Counted from the first letter of the stretch, positions 45,545-55,438 are shown. The stretch is 64,000 bases of DNA from Rhizobium vallis (GCF_003985155.1 NZ_ML133689.1:248001-312000), one strand, 5' to 3'. Notes: generated by a model from the letters alone, not told the origin. Translations and numbers: made by a program.

Positions 45545-45912
45545 GATTTCATCCGGCTACGGATGAAATGCCGGGCGGCCCGGCCGAGCGTATTCGGGGC
45601 TGGGGTTAAGGTCGATACGCTCCGCCGGGCCCTTTGGCGCGCTGGCGCCAAACCGGGATGCATAATTCTCCTGCAAATGAGGCGCTGTTTTGACTGAAAT
45701 GCGGCACGGCGGAGAAAGCATGGACTCTATCCAGCGCTTTGTGCTTGCGAAAATCGGAACCGACTTTCGGAAAATTTTACGGCGTCCTTACCCGTCAGAA
45801 GAGACGCGCGGCGCTGTGGTGCGGCTGAATGTGCCGGGCGGCGCTCTTGCAATTTGCGGCGGCTCGGGCAAACTGTCACTCTCCTGTCACAAGCGGAGGC
45901 CTTGGGAGACTG
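45545..45912. other. Intergenic region with hairpins and dispersed repeat
   Basis: It contains three inverted structures: ATTTCATCCG-gcta-CGGATGAAAT at 45546-45569 right after the DUF1223 stop codon, TTTGGCGC-gctg-GCGCCAAA at 45633-45652, and the dispersed-family hairpin GAAAATCGG-aa-CCGACTTTC at 45749-45768. The first may terminate DUF1223 transcription. A short frame at 45690-45965 has a plausible ribosome site but crosses into the DUF2794 gene and is not supported. Confidence 0.6.
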
Positions 45913-46314
45913 ATGACAGATCAGCCGGATTTGCGACACGGCGAAAGCCGCTCCGTCGACAATAGTTCCTCAGTCGTCGTCGATCTCAGCGAATACAAAC
46001 AAAGCAAGGACCCGCTTCCGGTGACCTTCCATCGGCGCGAATTGGACGCGATCCTCTGGATCTACGGCCGCATGGTCGGCGAGGGCGAGTGGCGCGACTA
46101 TGCCATCGATCACCTGAAGGACAGGGCAGTCTTTTCCGTCTTCAAGCGCTCCGGCGAAATGCCGCTCTTTCGAATCGAGAAGAACCCAAAGCTCGCCGCC
46201 AAGCAGGGCGCCTATTCCGTCATCAATACCAACGGCATGATCCTCAAGCGCGGACACGAGTTGAACCAGGTGCTGAAGGTGTTCGACAAGGTTCTCAAGC
46301 TCGTCGACAAATAG
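45913..46314 (+). CDS. DUF2794 family protein
   Basis: The 133-residue protein is a conserved alphaproteobacterial protein of unknown function. Diagnostic stretches are VTFHRRELDAILWIYGRMV, EWRDYAIDHLKDRAVFSVFKR and PLFRIEKNPKLAAKQGAYSV. It has no signal or membrane span. ATG 45913 has GGGAG at 5 bases; an upstream frame from 45829 is not used. It is convergent with the acetyltransferase gene. Confidence 0.9.
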   Translation: MTDQPDLRHGESRSVDNSSSVVVDLSEYKQSKDPLPVTFHRRELDAILWIYGRMVGEGEWRDYAIDHLKDRAVFSVFKRSGEMPLFRIEKNPKLAAKQGAYSVINTNGMILKRGHELNQVLKVFDKVLKLVDK

Positions 46315-46318
46315 CGAA

Positions 46319-46876
46319 TCAACCGGCAAACAGCGTGCCGGGATAGATCGACGGGTCCGGGTCGGTGCTCATGCCCTCGCCGAGGGCGCGCTGCATGAGC
46401 ATCGTGTCCAGCCAGCGGTCGTGCTTGTAGCCGGTGCCTTTCATCAGGCCAACCTCCACAAAGCCAGCCTTCAGATGAAGCGCGATCGAGGCGGGGCTTG
46501 CGCCGCCGATGACGGCCACCATCTGACGAAAACCGAGAGCAGTGCAACGGTCGATCAACTCGGTCATCAATGCTTTGCCGATGCCTCGGCCGCGCGCTTC
46601 CGGGGCCAGATAGATCGAATCCTCCACCATCCAGCGATAGGCGGGGCGGGTACGGAAGGCCGAAGCATAGGCATAGCCGAGGAGCTTTCCGTCCGCATCG
46701 GTTGCGGCGATATAGGGATATTGCTGGCCGACGATCGCCGCAAAACGCTGCATCATCTCGGCCTCGGAGGGCGCGACGATCTCGTAACTCGCGACGCCGT
46801 TCAGTACGGAGTCGCGATAGATCTCGGTAACGGCGGGGATATCGACTTGCGAGGCGTCACGCAGGAGGAAGGACAT
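46319..46876 (-). CDS. GNAT acetyltransferase, phosphinothricin-acetyltransferase-like
   Basis: The 185-residue protein has the GNAT acetyl-CoA site YLAPEARGRGIGKALMTELID and the PAT/Bar-type features YRDSVLNGVASYEIVAPSE, AFRTRPAYRWMVEDSIYL and GYKHDRWLDTMLMQ. Relatives acetylate phosphinothricin, methionine sulfone or similar amino-acid analogues. The native substrate is unknown. ATG 46874-46876 gives the family start MSFLLRDAS; the ribosome site is weak. It ends 5 bases from the convergent DUF2794 gene. Confidence 0.88.
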   Translation of the reverse strand: MSFLLRDASQVDIPAVTEIYRDSVLNGVASYEIVAPSEAEMMQRFAAIVGQQYPYIAATDADGKLLGYAYASAFRTRPAYRWMVEDSIYLAPEARGRGIGKALMTELIDRCTALGFRQMVAVIGGASPASIALHLKAGFVEVGLMKGTGYKHDRWLDTMLMQRALGEGMSTDPDPSIYPGTLFAG

Positions 46877-46941
46877 TTGGGCGGCTGGTCCATCGGGAAG
46901 GCAAGGTCTCTCTAAAACCATTCCTCCGGGACCGGCGCAAT

Positions 46942-46967
46942 AAAAAAGGCGGCCGAAGCCGCCTTTT
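46942..46967 (-). terminator. Terminator of the Bax-inhibitor-1 gene
   Basis: On the minus strand GGCGGC-TTCG-GCCGCC followed by TTTTTTA forms a strong terminator 18 bases past the stop codon. The other strand has TTTT after the stem, so it may be bidirectional. Confidence 0.92.
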
Positions 46968-46985
46968 CGATCTCGTTATGCCTGC

Positions 46986-47714
46986 TTATCTGCGGTTGCC
47001 CATGAACTGCAGCAGGAACATGAAGAGGTTGAGGAAGTCGAGATAGAGCGTCAATGCGCCCATGATCGCCTTGCGGCCGGCGACTTCAGAACCGTCACCA
47101 TCGAAATACAGTTCCTTGATGCGCTGCGTGTCGTAGGCGGTGAGGCCTGCGAAGATCAGAACGCCTGCCACCGAGATTGCGAACTGCAGAGCGGACGAGC
47201 CCAGGAAGATGTTGACGATCGAAGCGATGATCACGCCGAACAGACCCATGATCAGGAACGAGCCCATCGCCGACAGGTCACGCTTCGTGCTGTAGCCGTA
47301 GAGCGACAGCGCGCCGAAGGAGGCGGCGGTCACGAAGAACGTCTGGGTGATGCTCGACTGCGTATAGACCAGAAAGATCGACGACAGGGAGAGACCAACC
47401 AGCGCGGCGTAGACCCAGAAAGTTGTCTGGGCGGCGGAGACGCTCATCTGCTGAATGCGGAAGCTCAGGAAGAAGACGACCGCAAGGGGAGCAAGGATCA
47501 CGACCCAGCGCAAGGGAGACTGGAACAGAAGCGCGCCAAACTGGGTGAGCTGGCCGTCCTGAACAGCGAAGTTGAATCCGAGATATGCGGCCACACCGGT
47601 GATCGCCAGACCCAGCGCCATCAGGTTGTAGACCTTGAGCATATATGCGCGCAGGCCTTGATCAATCATCTCGCCGGTCTGAGCGCGGCTTTGATAGTTA
47701 CGAAGATCAGCCAT
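46986..47714 (-). CDS. Bax inhibitor-1 / YbhL family membrane protein
   Basis: The 242-residue protein has seven membrane spans and ends in FLNLFMFLLQFMGNRR. Family features are LRAYMLKVYNLMALGLAITG, the segment TYDTQRIKELY-like AYDTQRIKELYFDG and GALTLYLDFLNLF. BI-1 proteins are proton-sensitive calcium leak channels in some systems; the bacterial role is unclear. Its upstream region holds a good promoter and a leader that fits the known ybhL RNA motif. Confidence 0.94.
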   Translation of the reverse strand: MADLRNYQSRAQTGEMIDQGLRAYMLKVYNLMALGLAITGVAAYLGFNFAVQDGQLTQFGALLFQSPLRWVVILAPLAVVFFLSFRIQQMSVSAAQTTFWVYAALVGLSLSSIFLVYTQSSITQTFFVTAASFGALSLYGYSTKRDLSAMGSFLIMGLFGVIIASIVNIFLGSSALQFAISVAGVLIFAGLTAYDTQRIKELYFDGDGSEVAGRKAIMGALTLYLDFLNLFMFLLQFMGNRR

Positions 47715-47794
47715 AGTTTCCTCTTACAAGCCCCGATGGAGATACGGTGTCGGGTTTTCGACCCGGGCGCCGCTGCGGAGCTCCAGCATGCCTG
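47715..47794 (-). promoter_or_regulatory. Probable ybhL leader RNA motif
   Basis: The roughly 80-nt leader includes the stable hairpin CGGGT-cgaaa-ACCCG and ends GGGGCTTGTAAGAGGAAACT before the ATG. The ybhL RNA motif is established as an alphaproteobacterial leader found upstream of this same gene family. I recognise the location and general shape but could not align it, so the identification is inferred. Confidence 0.6.
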
Positions 47795-47799
47795 CTGAC

Positions 47800-47828
47800 A
47801 ATATGAGGCTTTCGCCCATTGCAAACAA
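47800..47828 (-). promoter_or_regulatory. Sigma-70-type promoter of the BI-1 gene
   Basis: On the minus strand TTGTTT (47828-47823), a 17-base spacer and CATATT (47805-47800) form a good housekeeping promoter. Start of transcription would be about 80 bases before the start codon, matching the leader. Confidence 0.6.
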
Positions 47829-47894
47829 GAGGCTTGCAAGGGTGCTGCCGGTTAAATCGCCGTAAGGTGAAGGGTTTTGGGTGCCGCTATTCCC

Positions 47895-50434
47895 TCAAAG
47901 CTCCCGCAGCACGGGGGCGGCCTTTTGCCCGAGGATGCGCCAGGTGCCGATGAGGCCGATGCCGACGGTCAGCACGAGCGCGGTGAGAAGCGTCAATCCC
48001 GCCACATCGGGCAGGAAGGTGGAAGGCAGGTGCATGATCCGGGCGACGATGAACCAGGCGGCGGTAGCGCCGGCGATCAGCGCGAAGATCGCGGTCGCCA
48101 GCCCGAGGATCAGATATTCGTAGCTGAAGGCGCGGATCAGCATGGCGCGGGTTGCGCCGAGCGTCTTCAACACGACCGCGTCGTGGGTACGGGCCCGGTT
48201 TCCGGCGGCGAGCGCGCCGGCTAGGACGAGGATCGAGGCGATGAGGGCAACGGAGGCGGCGGCGCGGATCGCGGTTGCAAGTTGGGCGACCAGCTGGTTG
48301 ACGATATCGATCGCGTCCTTGACGCGGACGCTGGTGATGGTCGGATAGGTGTTGGTGACGGATTTCAGGATCGCTGCGTCCTCAGCCGGCGTCGAGGAGG
48401 GATCGGTCAGCGTCGCCAGCCACGCATGCGGGGCGCCGCGGAAGGTGTTCGGCGAGAAGACCATGACGAAATTGATCGACAGCGATTCCCACTGGACCCT
48501 GCGCAGGTTGGCGATCTTTGCGGTTATGTTGCGGCCGAGCACGTTGACCGTGACCTTATCGCCGATCTTCAAGCCGAGTTCATGCGCCTCTTCCGAGGAG
48601 AAGGAGACGAGCGGCTCGCCGCTGTAATCCTTGTTCCACCAGCTACCTTCAGTCAGGGCAGCATTTTCCGGCAAGGTATCGGCATAGGTGATGCCCCGGT
48701 CGCCGTTCAGCACCCAGCGGCCGGCGGCCGGTACGTTCATTTTGGTGACATCCTCGCCGTTGAAGGCGACGATCCGGCCGCGCAGCATCGGCACTTCGAC
48801 GAGTTTGCCTTGCGGCGCCTGCGCCTGGACGAGATTTCGGAAAGCATCGACCTCGGCGCTCTGGATATCGACGAAGAAGAAATTCGGCGCGCCCTCGTTC
48901 ATGCGGCCGGTCAGCTGCCGGCGCAGGTTGCCGTCGATCAAAGTCAAAGTCACCAGCAATGCCAGGCCGAGGCCGAGCGAGAGGACCACTGATGGCGTCA
49001 GCGCGCCGGGGCGGTGGATGTTGCCGATCGCAAGCCTGAGTGCCGGCGAGTTGACGCGCGGGCTGCGGCGCGCAAGCCAGGCGATCGCTGCTGCGACGAG
49101 GCGCAGGACGACGAAGGCAAAGACGATCGCGCCGACGAAGACGACGGCGATGAAGCGGTCATAGGCGGTGAGGATGGCAAGGCCGGCAAGAGCCGCCATG
49201 AAGAGGGTGGCCAGCAGGATATAGGGCCAGGACGGCAGGTGGCGGGCTTCGAAGCCCTGTTCGCGGAAGAGTGCCGTTGCCGGCACTTCGCGGGCATGGC
49301 CAAGCGGCAGGATGGCAAAGGCGAGCGTCGTCAGGATGCCGAAGAACGTCGCGAGCAGCAGGGCGCCGGGATAAAGCGTTGGCGTGGTCGACACCGGGAG
49401 GAACTGCGCCAGGAACTGCGCGGCGAAGATCGGCGACAGGGCGCCGATGACGAGGCCGATGAGGATGCCGCCGAGGGCTATGATGGCGATCTGGAAAAGG
49501 TAGATCAGAACGACGACCTGCGCCGGCGCGCCGAGACATTTGAAGGTGGCGATGGTGGTGCGTTTGGCATCGAGGAAGGCGCGCACGGCATTGGCGACAC
49601 CGACGCCGCCGACGATCAGCGCGGTCAGGCCGACCAGCGTCAGGAACTGCGAGAAGCGGGTGATATTTTCGGTGAGCGCGGGCGCGGCGCGGTCGCTGGT
49701 GCGGATCGCCCAGCCGGCGGAGGGGAATTCCTTGGAAGCGCGCGCCTGGATGCCCGACATCGCGCCCTTGTCTTCCAGCCGGATCTTGTAGGCATGTTCG
49801 ACCAGGCTTCCCGTCTGGATCAGCCCTGAGGCTTCAAGCGCCCGGCGGCTGACGAGCAGGCGCGGCGCAAAACCGAAGCCTTCCGAGAGCGCATCCGGCT
49901 CGGTCTTCACCGTTCCGGTAATGCTGAGCTTGACGTTGCCGAGCAGCAATTCGTCGCCGACCGCAAGGCCGAGCCGATCGAGAAGCAGGGGTGCTGCCAC
50001 CGCGCCGTAGGTTCCGCCTTCGCCCGCCAGCAACGCTGCAAGCGGATAGTCCGGTTCGGCCTTGAACCGGCCATAGAGCGGATAGGCGTCGTCGACCGCT
50101 TTGACCTCGACCAGCGCCTGGTCCGAACCGTCGGGCTTGCGAGCCATCGAGCGCAGGCCTGTCGATACCGAGACGGTGCCGAGACCTTCGAGGAAACCCA
50201 TTTCCTGAGGGGTGGCCTCACGGTTATTGAGCTCGAAGCGGACATCGCCGGCAAGCAGCTCCTGCCCTTGCGAGGCGATCGTGTCGGTGATCGACTGCGA
50301 AACGGAATTGACGGCGGCGATGGCGCCAGTGCCGAGCGCGATGCAGGCGAGGAAGATGTAGAAGCCGCGGATGCCGCCGCGCAGCTCGCGGAGCGCCAGG
50401 CGAAAAGCAAGCGAGACGCGCGGCGCCACGATCC

Positions 50435-50438
<4 letters not shown>
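47895..50438 (-). CDS. FtsX-like ABC permease (YbbP family)
   Basis: The 847-residue permease has two FtsX/MacB-like halves. About ten spans occur: one near the N-terminus, groups near 260-480, and a C-terminal group. Typical pieces are RELRGGIRGFYIFLACIALG, GVGVANAVRAFLDAKRTTIATFKCLGA and the second-half GALAAGNRARTHDAVVLKTLGATRAMLI. It pairs with the upstream ATPase gene, and its ATG overlaps that gene's stop codon. In E. coli, ybbA-ybbP also sit beside tesA. The substrate is unknown. Confidence 0.93.
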
Positions 50439-51142
<704 letters not shown>

Positions 51143-51214
51143 CAGAAATCGCCCTATATAAGTCCGTAATCGAATGACCGCATAACGGCACTTCGCCAAT
51201 TTAGGGAAAGCAGG

Positions 51215-51859
51215 ATGAGATTTAAAGTTGCCGCCCTTCAATTCACCGTCATTGCCGTCTCGCTGATCTTTGCCGCTGGAGCGAACGCGCGGACGATCAA
51301 TCTGGTCGGATTCGGGGACAGCCTGATGGCGGGCTATCAACTGCCGCCGGGCGACGGCTTTCCGGAGAAGCTGCAGGCGGCCCTGAAGGCGAAGGGGCTC
51401 GACATCGCTATCGCCAATGCCGGTGTTTCGGGCGACACGACGGCGGGAGGCCTCGCCCGCATCGACTGGTCGGTTCCCGACGGCACGGACGGCGTCATTC
51501 TGGAACTCGGCGCCAACGATGCGCTGCGCGGCATCCCTCCTGAAGAGAGCGAGAAGAATCTCGACCAAATGATTGCCCGGCTAAAGGAACGAGGGATCGC
51601 AGTGCTGCTCGTCGGCATTGTGGCGCCGCCGAATATGGGGGCGGAGTATGCGGCGCGCTTCAACCCGATCTATCGGGAACTTTCGCAAAAACACGGGGTC
51701 CCGCTCTACGCCTTCTTCCTTGACGGCGTCGCATTGGATGCGGGGCTGAAACTCGAGGACGGAATGCATCCGAACACGAAAGGCGTCGACGTCATGGTCG
51801 GGAAGATGGAAGCCGATGTCACAAATTTCGTCGGGACGATTTCTTCTGTGAAGAAATAG
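51215..51859 (+). CDS. SGNH-type esterase / acyl-CoA thioesterase I-like (TesA family)
   Basis: The 214-residue protein has a signal peptide (about 1-25, ending GANARTI) and the SGNH blocks: GFGDSLMAGY (Ser), NAGVSGDTTAGGL (Gly), LGANDALRG (Asn) and DGMHPNTKG (Asp-His). TesA enzymes are periplasmic esterases and thioesterases. It is divergent from ybbA-ybbP, a conserved arrangement across proteobacteria. Confidence 0.93.
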   Translation: MRFKVAALQFTVIAVSLIFAAGANARTINLVGFGDSLMAGYQLPPGDGFPEKLQAALKAKGLDIAIANAGVSGDTTAGGLARIDWSVPDGTDGVILELGANDALRGIPPEESEKNLDQMIARLKERGIAVLLVGIVAPPNMGAEYAARFNPIYRELSQKHGVPLYAFFLDGVALDAGLKLEDGMHPNTKGVDVMVGKMEADVTNFVGTISSVKK

Positions 51860-51927
51860 GGGCTTGCGCGGTCGTTGATTGCGTGATTCCGTGTGAGCAC
51901 CTGCAAAAGATTCGGGGAGTGCTCGTT

Positions 51928-52521
51928 ATGCCGAGACTGTTTACCGCCCTCGAAATTCCGCGCAATGCGGCGATGAGCCTTTCATTGCTGCGCGGTGGTC
52001 TCCCCGGAGCACGATGGATCGATGTGGAGAATTACCACATCACCCTGCGCTTCATCGGTGACGTTGATGGCCGCACGGCCGATGAAATCGTTGAACGCCT
52101 CGACCGGATCGACCGGCCGGAATTCCAGTTCCGGCTCGAAGGTATCGGTTCCTTCGGTTCGAAGAAACCGCATTCGGTCTGGGCCGGCGTCTCGCAATCG
52201 CCGGAGATGTACGCCCTGCAGGCCGAAATCGAGCGCATCTGCCAGCGCATCGGCCTGCCGCCCGATCCGCGCAAATTCATGCCGCATGTGACGCTGGCAC
52301 GGCTCAAATCCTCACGTCTCGACGACGTGGTGCAATATCTGGCCGGGCGCGGCAACTTCCACACCACAACCTTCACGGCGCCGCGCTTCGTGCTGCTTTC
52401 GTCTCGCGAATCGGTCGGCGGCGGGCCTTACCTGACCGAGGAAGTGTTCCCGCTGCATGAGGCGCGCTCGACGCCCAGCGCTTCGAGCAGGCTGCCGCAG
52501 CCGGCCAAGAGCCTGGTATAG
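51928..52521 (+). CDS. thpR: RNA 2',3'-cyclic phosphodiesterase ThpR
   Basis: The 197-residue protein has the two HxTx motifs of the 2H phosphoesterase family, HITLRFIG and HVTLARLK, about 90 residues apart. ThpR/LigT opens 2',3'-cyclic phosphates and can join 2'-5' ends. ATG 51928 (MPRLFTALEIPRNAAM) has GGGGAG at 8 bases. Its last 94 bases overlap the 3' end of the phosphatase gene on the other strand. Confidence 0.93.
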   Translation: MPRLFTALEIPRNAAMSLSLLRGGLPGARWIDVENYHITLRFIGDVDGRTADEIVERLDRIDRPEFQFRLEGIGSFGSKKPHSVWAGVSQSPEMYALQAEIERICQRIGLPPDPRKFMPHVTLARLKSSRLDDVVQYLAGRGNFHTTTFTAPRFVLLSSRESVGGGPYLTEEVFPLHEARSTPSASSRLPQPAKSLV

Positions 52522-52928
52522 ACCAGCTCGAAACCGTCCGGGCCGCCATAATAGGGATCGGGGATATCCTCTCCGGTTCCAAGGGCGGCATCGCCGAAAA
52601 GACGGATGGTTGCTTCGGGCGGTGCGACACTGCCGAGGGCTGCCACATTGTTGCGGTCCATGGCCAATATCAGATCAAAATCCCTGAAATCCGCGGGCCG
52701 GATGCGGCGGGCACGCTGCCCGGATATGTCGACGCCGTGGCTTTTCGCGGTGGCGATCGATCGCTGGTCGGGCGGATCGCCTTCATGCCAGCCGCCGGTG
52801 CCGGCGGAATCAATCGTAAAATGGCCGACCAGACCCGCTTGCGCGACGAGATGGCGAAAAATTCCTTCGGCGAGCGGAGAACGGCATATATTGCCCATGC
52901 AAACGAAGAGGATGCTGATGCGTTTCAT
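52428..52928 (-). CDS. Low-molecular-weight protein-tyrosine phosphatase
   Basis: The 166-residue enzyme has the P-loop VCMGNICRSPLAEG (CX5R-S) near the N-terminus and the general-acid DPYYGG block near residue 130. These phosphatases act on tyrosine kinases of exopolysaccharide systems or other phosphoproteins. No tyrosine kinase is adjacent. The C-terminus overlaps thpR by 94 bases in antisense, so both protein tails share the same DNA. Confidence 0.93.
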   Translation of the reverse strand: MKRISILFVCMGNICRSPLAEGIFRHLVAQAGLVGHFTIDSAGTGGWHEGDPPDQRSIATAKSHGVDISGQRARRIRPADFRDFDLILAMDRNNVAALGSVAPPEATIRLFGDAALGTGEDIPDPYYGGPDGFELVYTRLLAGCGSLLEALGVERASCSGNTSSVR

Positions 52929-52963
52929 CGGTAGATCCGTCAGTGAGATAAGAGGAGCATGGC

Positions 52964-53269
52964 ATGAAATGGGAAAGACTGGAACGGGCGGCGGTCGAGG
53001 CTGAGCTGACCAAGCTTGCGGGCTGGGCGCTCAACGATACGGCCTCCGCGATTTCGAAGACATTCAAGTTTTCAAATTTCATCGAGGCTTTCGGCTTCAT
53101 GACGGAAGCCGCCCTTGCCGCCGAAAAACTCAACCACCATCCCGAATGGTTCAATGTCTATTCCAAGGTGGAAGTGACACTGAACACGCATGACGCCGGC
53201 GGGTTGACGGAACTGGATTTCAAGCTCGCCAGGGCGATGGAGAAGGCGGCGGCGCGGCGCGTCGTTTGA
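52964..53269 (+). CDS. phhB: 4a-hydroxytetrahydrobiopterin dehydratase
   Basis: The 101-residue protein is a pterin-4a-carbinolamine dehydratase. It has the signature pieces [19 protein letters not shown] (core GWAL), [24 protein letters not shown] with the catalytic His-His-Pro, and [18 protein letters not shown]. It recycles pterin cofactor. GAGGAG lies about 7 bases before ATG 52964. The next gene starts 66 bases later on the same strand. Confidence 0.94.
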   Translation: MKWERLERAAVEAELTKLAGWALNDTASAISKTFKFSNFIEAFGFMTEAALAAEKLNHHPEWFNVYSKVEVTLNTHDAGGLTELDFKLARAMEKAAARRVV

Positions 53270-53334
53270 AAACGGGGCCGATTGAAAGCCGAAGCGCCAT
53301 CACCATATGTTCGCATGGACGAAAGGATAGAGGG

Positions 53335-53727
53335 ATGGACGACGTCAAATTCGGGGAAATCCTGTTGCCAGGTGACGAGGACACGCAGAGCCGGCGCGAG
53401 AGGACGGTTCGGCAGAAATTCTGGCCGACCTTCCGGCGGGCGGTGCGGCAGATTCCGTTCTCGCGCGACGTCGTCGCCGGTTTCTACTGCGCGCTCGATC
53501 CGCAGACGCCGACCAAAGTGCGCGGCGTCCTGCTCGCGGCACTCGCCTATTTCGTCATGCCGATCGATATGATCCCTGACGTTTTCGCTGTCATCGGCTT
53601 TTCGGACGACATTGCCGTGCTCTCGGCAGCCTTCGCAATGGTGCGTGGCCATATCCGGCCGGGCCACTACGAGGCGGCCGACCGCGTTCTCGCCGACGGT
53701 CCGGAAGAGGTGATGAAGACGATCTAA
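53335..53727 (+). CDS. DUF1232 (YkvA) family protein
   Basis: The 130-residue protein has the DUF1232 core KVRGVLLAALAYFVMPIDMIPD followed by GFSDDIAVLSAAF, the hallmark short membrane-associated segment. Its function is unknown. ATG 53335 has AAAGGA and AGGG just upstream; a longer frame from 53266 lacks a site. It probably follows phhB in one transcript and ends before an intergenic repeat. Confidence 0.9.
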   Translation: MDDVKFGEILLPGDEDTQSRRERTVRQKFWPTFRRAVRQIPFSRDVVAGFYCALDPQTPTKVRGVLLAALAYFVMPIDMIPDVFAVIGFSDDIAVLSAAFAMVRGHIRPGHYEAADRVLADGPEEVMKTI

Positions 53728-53777
53728 AGCGCGTCGCACTTTAGAGTTTTCCCAAAACCGCTGCACCGTGCTCTAGG
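53727..53777. repeat. Dispersed intergenic repeat (AAAGCGCGTCGC type)
   Basis: AAAGCGCGTCGCACTTTAGAG followed by AAAACCGCTGCACCGTGCTCTAG (each part under 24 bases; core AAAGCGCG and CAAAACCGCT) matches blocks at 9733-9854 and 10915-10980. It lies between convergent genes and ends at the ECF sigma stop codon. Confidence 0.55.
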
Positions 53778-54333
53778 CGATCTCCTGCTCCAGTACTTTG
53801 CGGAGCTTGCCGAAGGCAAGCCGGATGCGAGATTTCACCGTGCCGAGCGGCAGCCCGGTCGCCTCGGCGATCTCCGAATGCGATTGGCCGAGGAAGAAGG
53901 CGGCGCGGAGCATTTCGCGCTGTTCTTCCGGCAGTTGGCCGACGGCCGCGCGTATCTTGGCGTCACGATCGTCGTTGGCGATCATTTCGTCCGCGCCGAT
54001 TTCGGCCGGGGGCTGTAGGGCCGGGTCGGTCTCGTCGAAGGTGTGGGTGCTGGTGCGGCGCTGGAGGTCGATCCGGCGATTGCGGGCGATGCGGAAAAGC
54101 CAGGTCGAAAGCGAGGATCGCGTGGCGTCGTAGAGATCGGCCTTGTGCCAAAGCACGATCATGATTTCCTGGACCAGTTCCTCGGCCTCGCCTGATGTCA
54201 TTTTCTGGCGCATCAGCCAGGCCTTCAGGCGAGGCGCGAAATAATCGAACAGGATGGAAAAGGCCTGCTGGTCGCGATCTCTAGCGACGGCCTTCGCGAG
54301 GGCAGCGAAACGCTGTCTTTCCTCGGCATCCAT
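53773..54333 (-). CDS. ECF-type RNA polymerase sigma factor
   Basis: The 186-residue protein has sigma region 2 (about 20-90: AFSILFDYFAPRLKAWLMRQ, AEELVQEIMIVLWHKADLYD, STWLFRIARNRRIDLQRR) and region 4 (about 125-180: LPEEQREMLRAAFFLGQSHSEIAEATGLPLGTVKSRI). It resembles the RpoE/ECF group seen in alphaproteobacteria. No anti-sigma gene is adjacent on either side, unusual for this class. The conserved ATG 54331-54333 opens MDAEERQRFAALA. The target regulon is unknown. Confidence 0.93.
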   Translation of the reverse strand: MDAEERQRFAALAKAVARDRDQQAFSILFDYFAPRLKAWLMRQKMTSGEAEELVQEIMIVLWHKADLYDATRSSLSTWLFRIARNRRIDLQRRTSTHTFDETDPALQPPAEIGADEMIANDDRDAKIRAAVGQLPEEQREMLRAAFFLGQSHSEIAEATGLPLGTVKSRIRLAFGKLRKVLEQEIA

Positions 54334-54668
54334 GTCCTCTCACGAGCCCCCTGCGGCGAAAATTTCGTCCCGGATTTCCAAGTCTTAATGAGGTACAACG
54401 GAATTGGGAAAGGTCAAACTCTTGCCTGAATCTTTGTGTCTTAAATTCAGCCGAACGGACGGTCGATGGCATCGGGACAAGGTGTCGCGACAGATGCCGT
54501 CGAAGGGGCGAAGTTGAACACTCGAGCTGAAATGACACAGGCGATACAAATTGCAGCCATTGTTGACCATTTGGTAACCTGAATTAAGTCAAAATAAAGC
54601 AGATCGTGATTATGCGCTGCCCGCTATGATCGCTTCGGGCCTTGAATCGCAAGAACCGGCAGGAATCC
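54334..54668. other. Divergent promoter region between ECF sigma factor and IalB genes
   Basis: The 335 bases are AT-richer than the flanks, especially 54545-54600. I found no good GGAAC-type ECF promoter, no small gene and no strong hairpin. It must hold the promoters for both genes. Confidence 0.4.
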
Positions 54669-55190
54669 ATGTTTGTAAAAAGTATCGTATCCGCCCTCGC
54701 ACTCACCTTTGTCATGGCCGGAGTTGCGACGGCGCAGCAGGCCGCGGCCGCTGCCGCGCCGACACGCATCCAGCAGTTCCAGGCATGGGGCGCCTACTCC
54801 TACAAGTCGGGCAACAGCACCGTCTGCTACGTGCTGTCGGTTCCGACCGCGAAGCAGCCGGCAAGCGTCGATCACGGCGATAATTTCTTCATCGTCTCGC
54901 AGCGCCCGGGCCAGAATATCTCCTACGAGCCGCAGGCGATGATGGGCTATACGGTGAAGGAAAATTCGAAGATCAACGTCGTCATCGACAACAAGACCTT
55001 CGTGATGTTCACCAAGGACAAGGCCGGCTGGGTTGAAAATGCCGCCCAGGAGCCGGCGCTCGTCGCAGCAATGAAAACGGGTCATTCGATGACGGTGAAT
55101 GCCGTTTCGCGCAAGGGCACCGGCACTTCCTACAGCTATTCGCTCTCCGGCATCTCGGCCGCGCTGAAGCAGATCGAAAGCTGCAAGTAA
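54669..55190 (+). CDS. Invasion-associated locus B (IalB) family protein
   Basis: The 173-residue protein has a signal peptide (about 1-22, ending GVATAQQ), then a low-complexity alanine stretch, and the IalB fold: FQAWGAYSYKSGNSTVCYVLS, FFIVSQRPGQNISYEPQ and a C-terminal cysteine (SCK) likely paired with the one near residue 60. In Bartonella, IalB affects erythrocyte invasion; in rhizobia it is a periplasmic protein of unknown role. ATG 54669 has CAGGA at 5-6 bases. A terminator follows. Confidence 0.9.
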   Translation: MFVKSIVSALALTFVMAGVATAQQAAAAAAPTRIQQFQAWGAYSYKSGNSTVCYVLSVPTAKQPASVDHGDNFFIVSQRPGQNISYEPQAMMGYTVKENSKINVVIDNKTFVMFTKDKAGWVENAAQEPALVAAMKTGHSMTVNAVSRKGTGTSYSYSLSGISAALKQIESCK

Positions 55191-55217
55191 ACGGCTTTTT
55201 GTTCGCAAAATCTCATG

Positions 55218-55239
55218 GGCCGGCCTTGCGCCGGCCTTT
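55218..55239 (+). terminator. Terminator after ialB-like gene
   Basis: GGCCGGC and GCCGGCC with a short loop, then TTTG, form a GC-rich hairpin 28 bases past the stop codon. The T-run is short. Confidence 0.65.
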
Positions 55240-55438
55240 GTCGTTTCCATCTCTAGTGACGCGCGGGCAAAATGATGCTAAAGCCCGCGGCCAACAGCGG
55301 ACAGATCGCGATATCAGTCGCCTTCCGCCATTCATTTTCTGCCAATGTGCCGTCATGCGCCCGCAAGTCTTCCGGCTTATCCCGGCAAGTTTTTGGGCTT
55401 GCGGAGCGGTTACATGTCCGACTTCGGGATGAAAGACT

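Noticed and set aside
45690..45965. 91-codon frame before the DUF2794 gene
   Set aside because: It has a plausible GGAG site before an internal ATG, but it runs through a dispersed repeat hairpin and overlaps the well-supported start of DUF2794.
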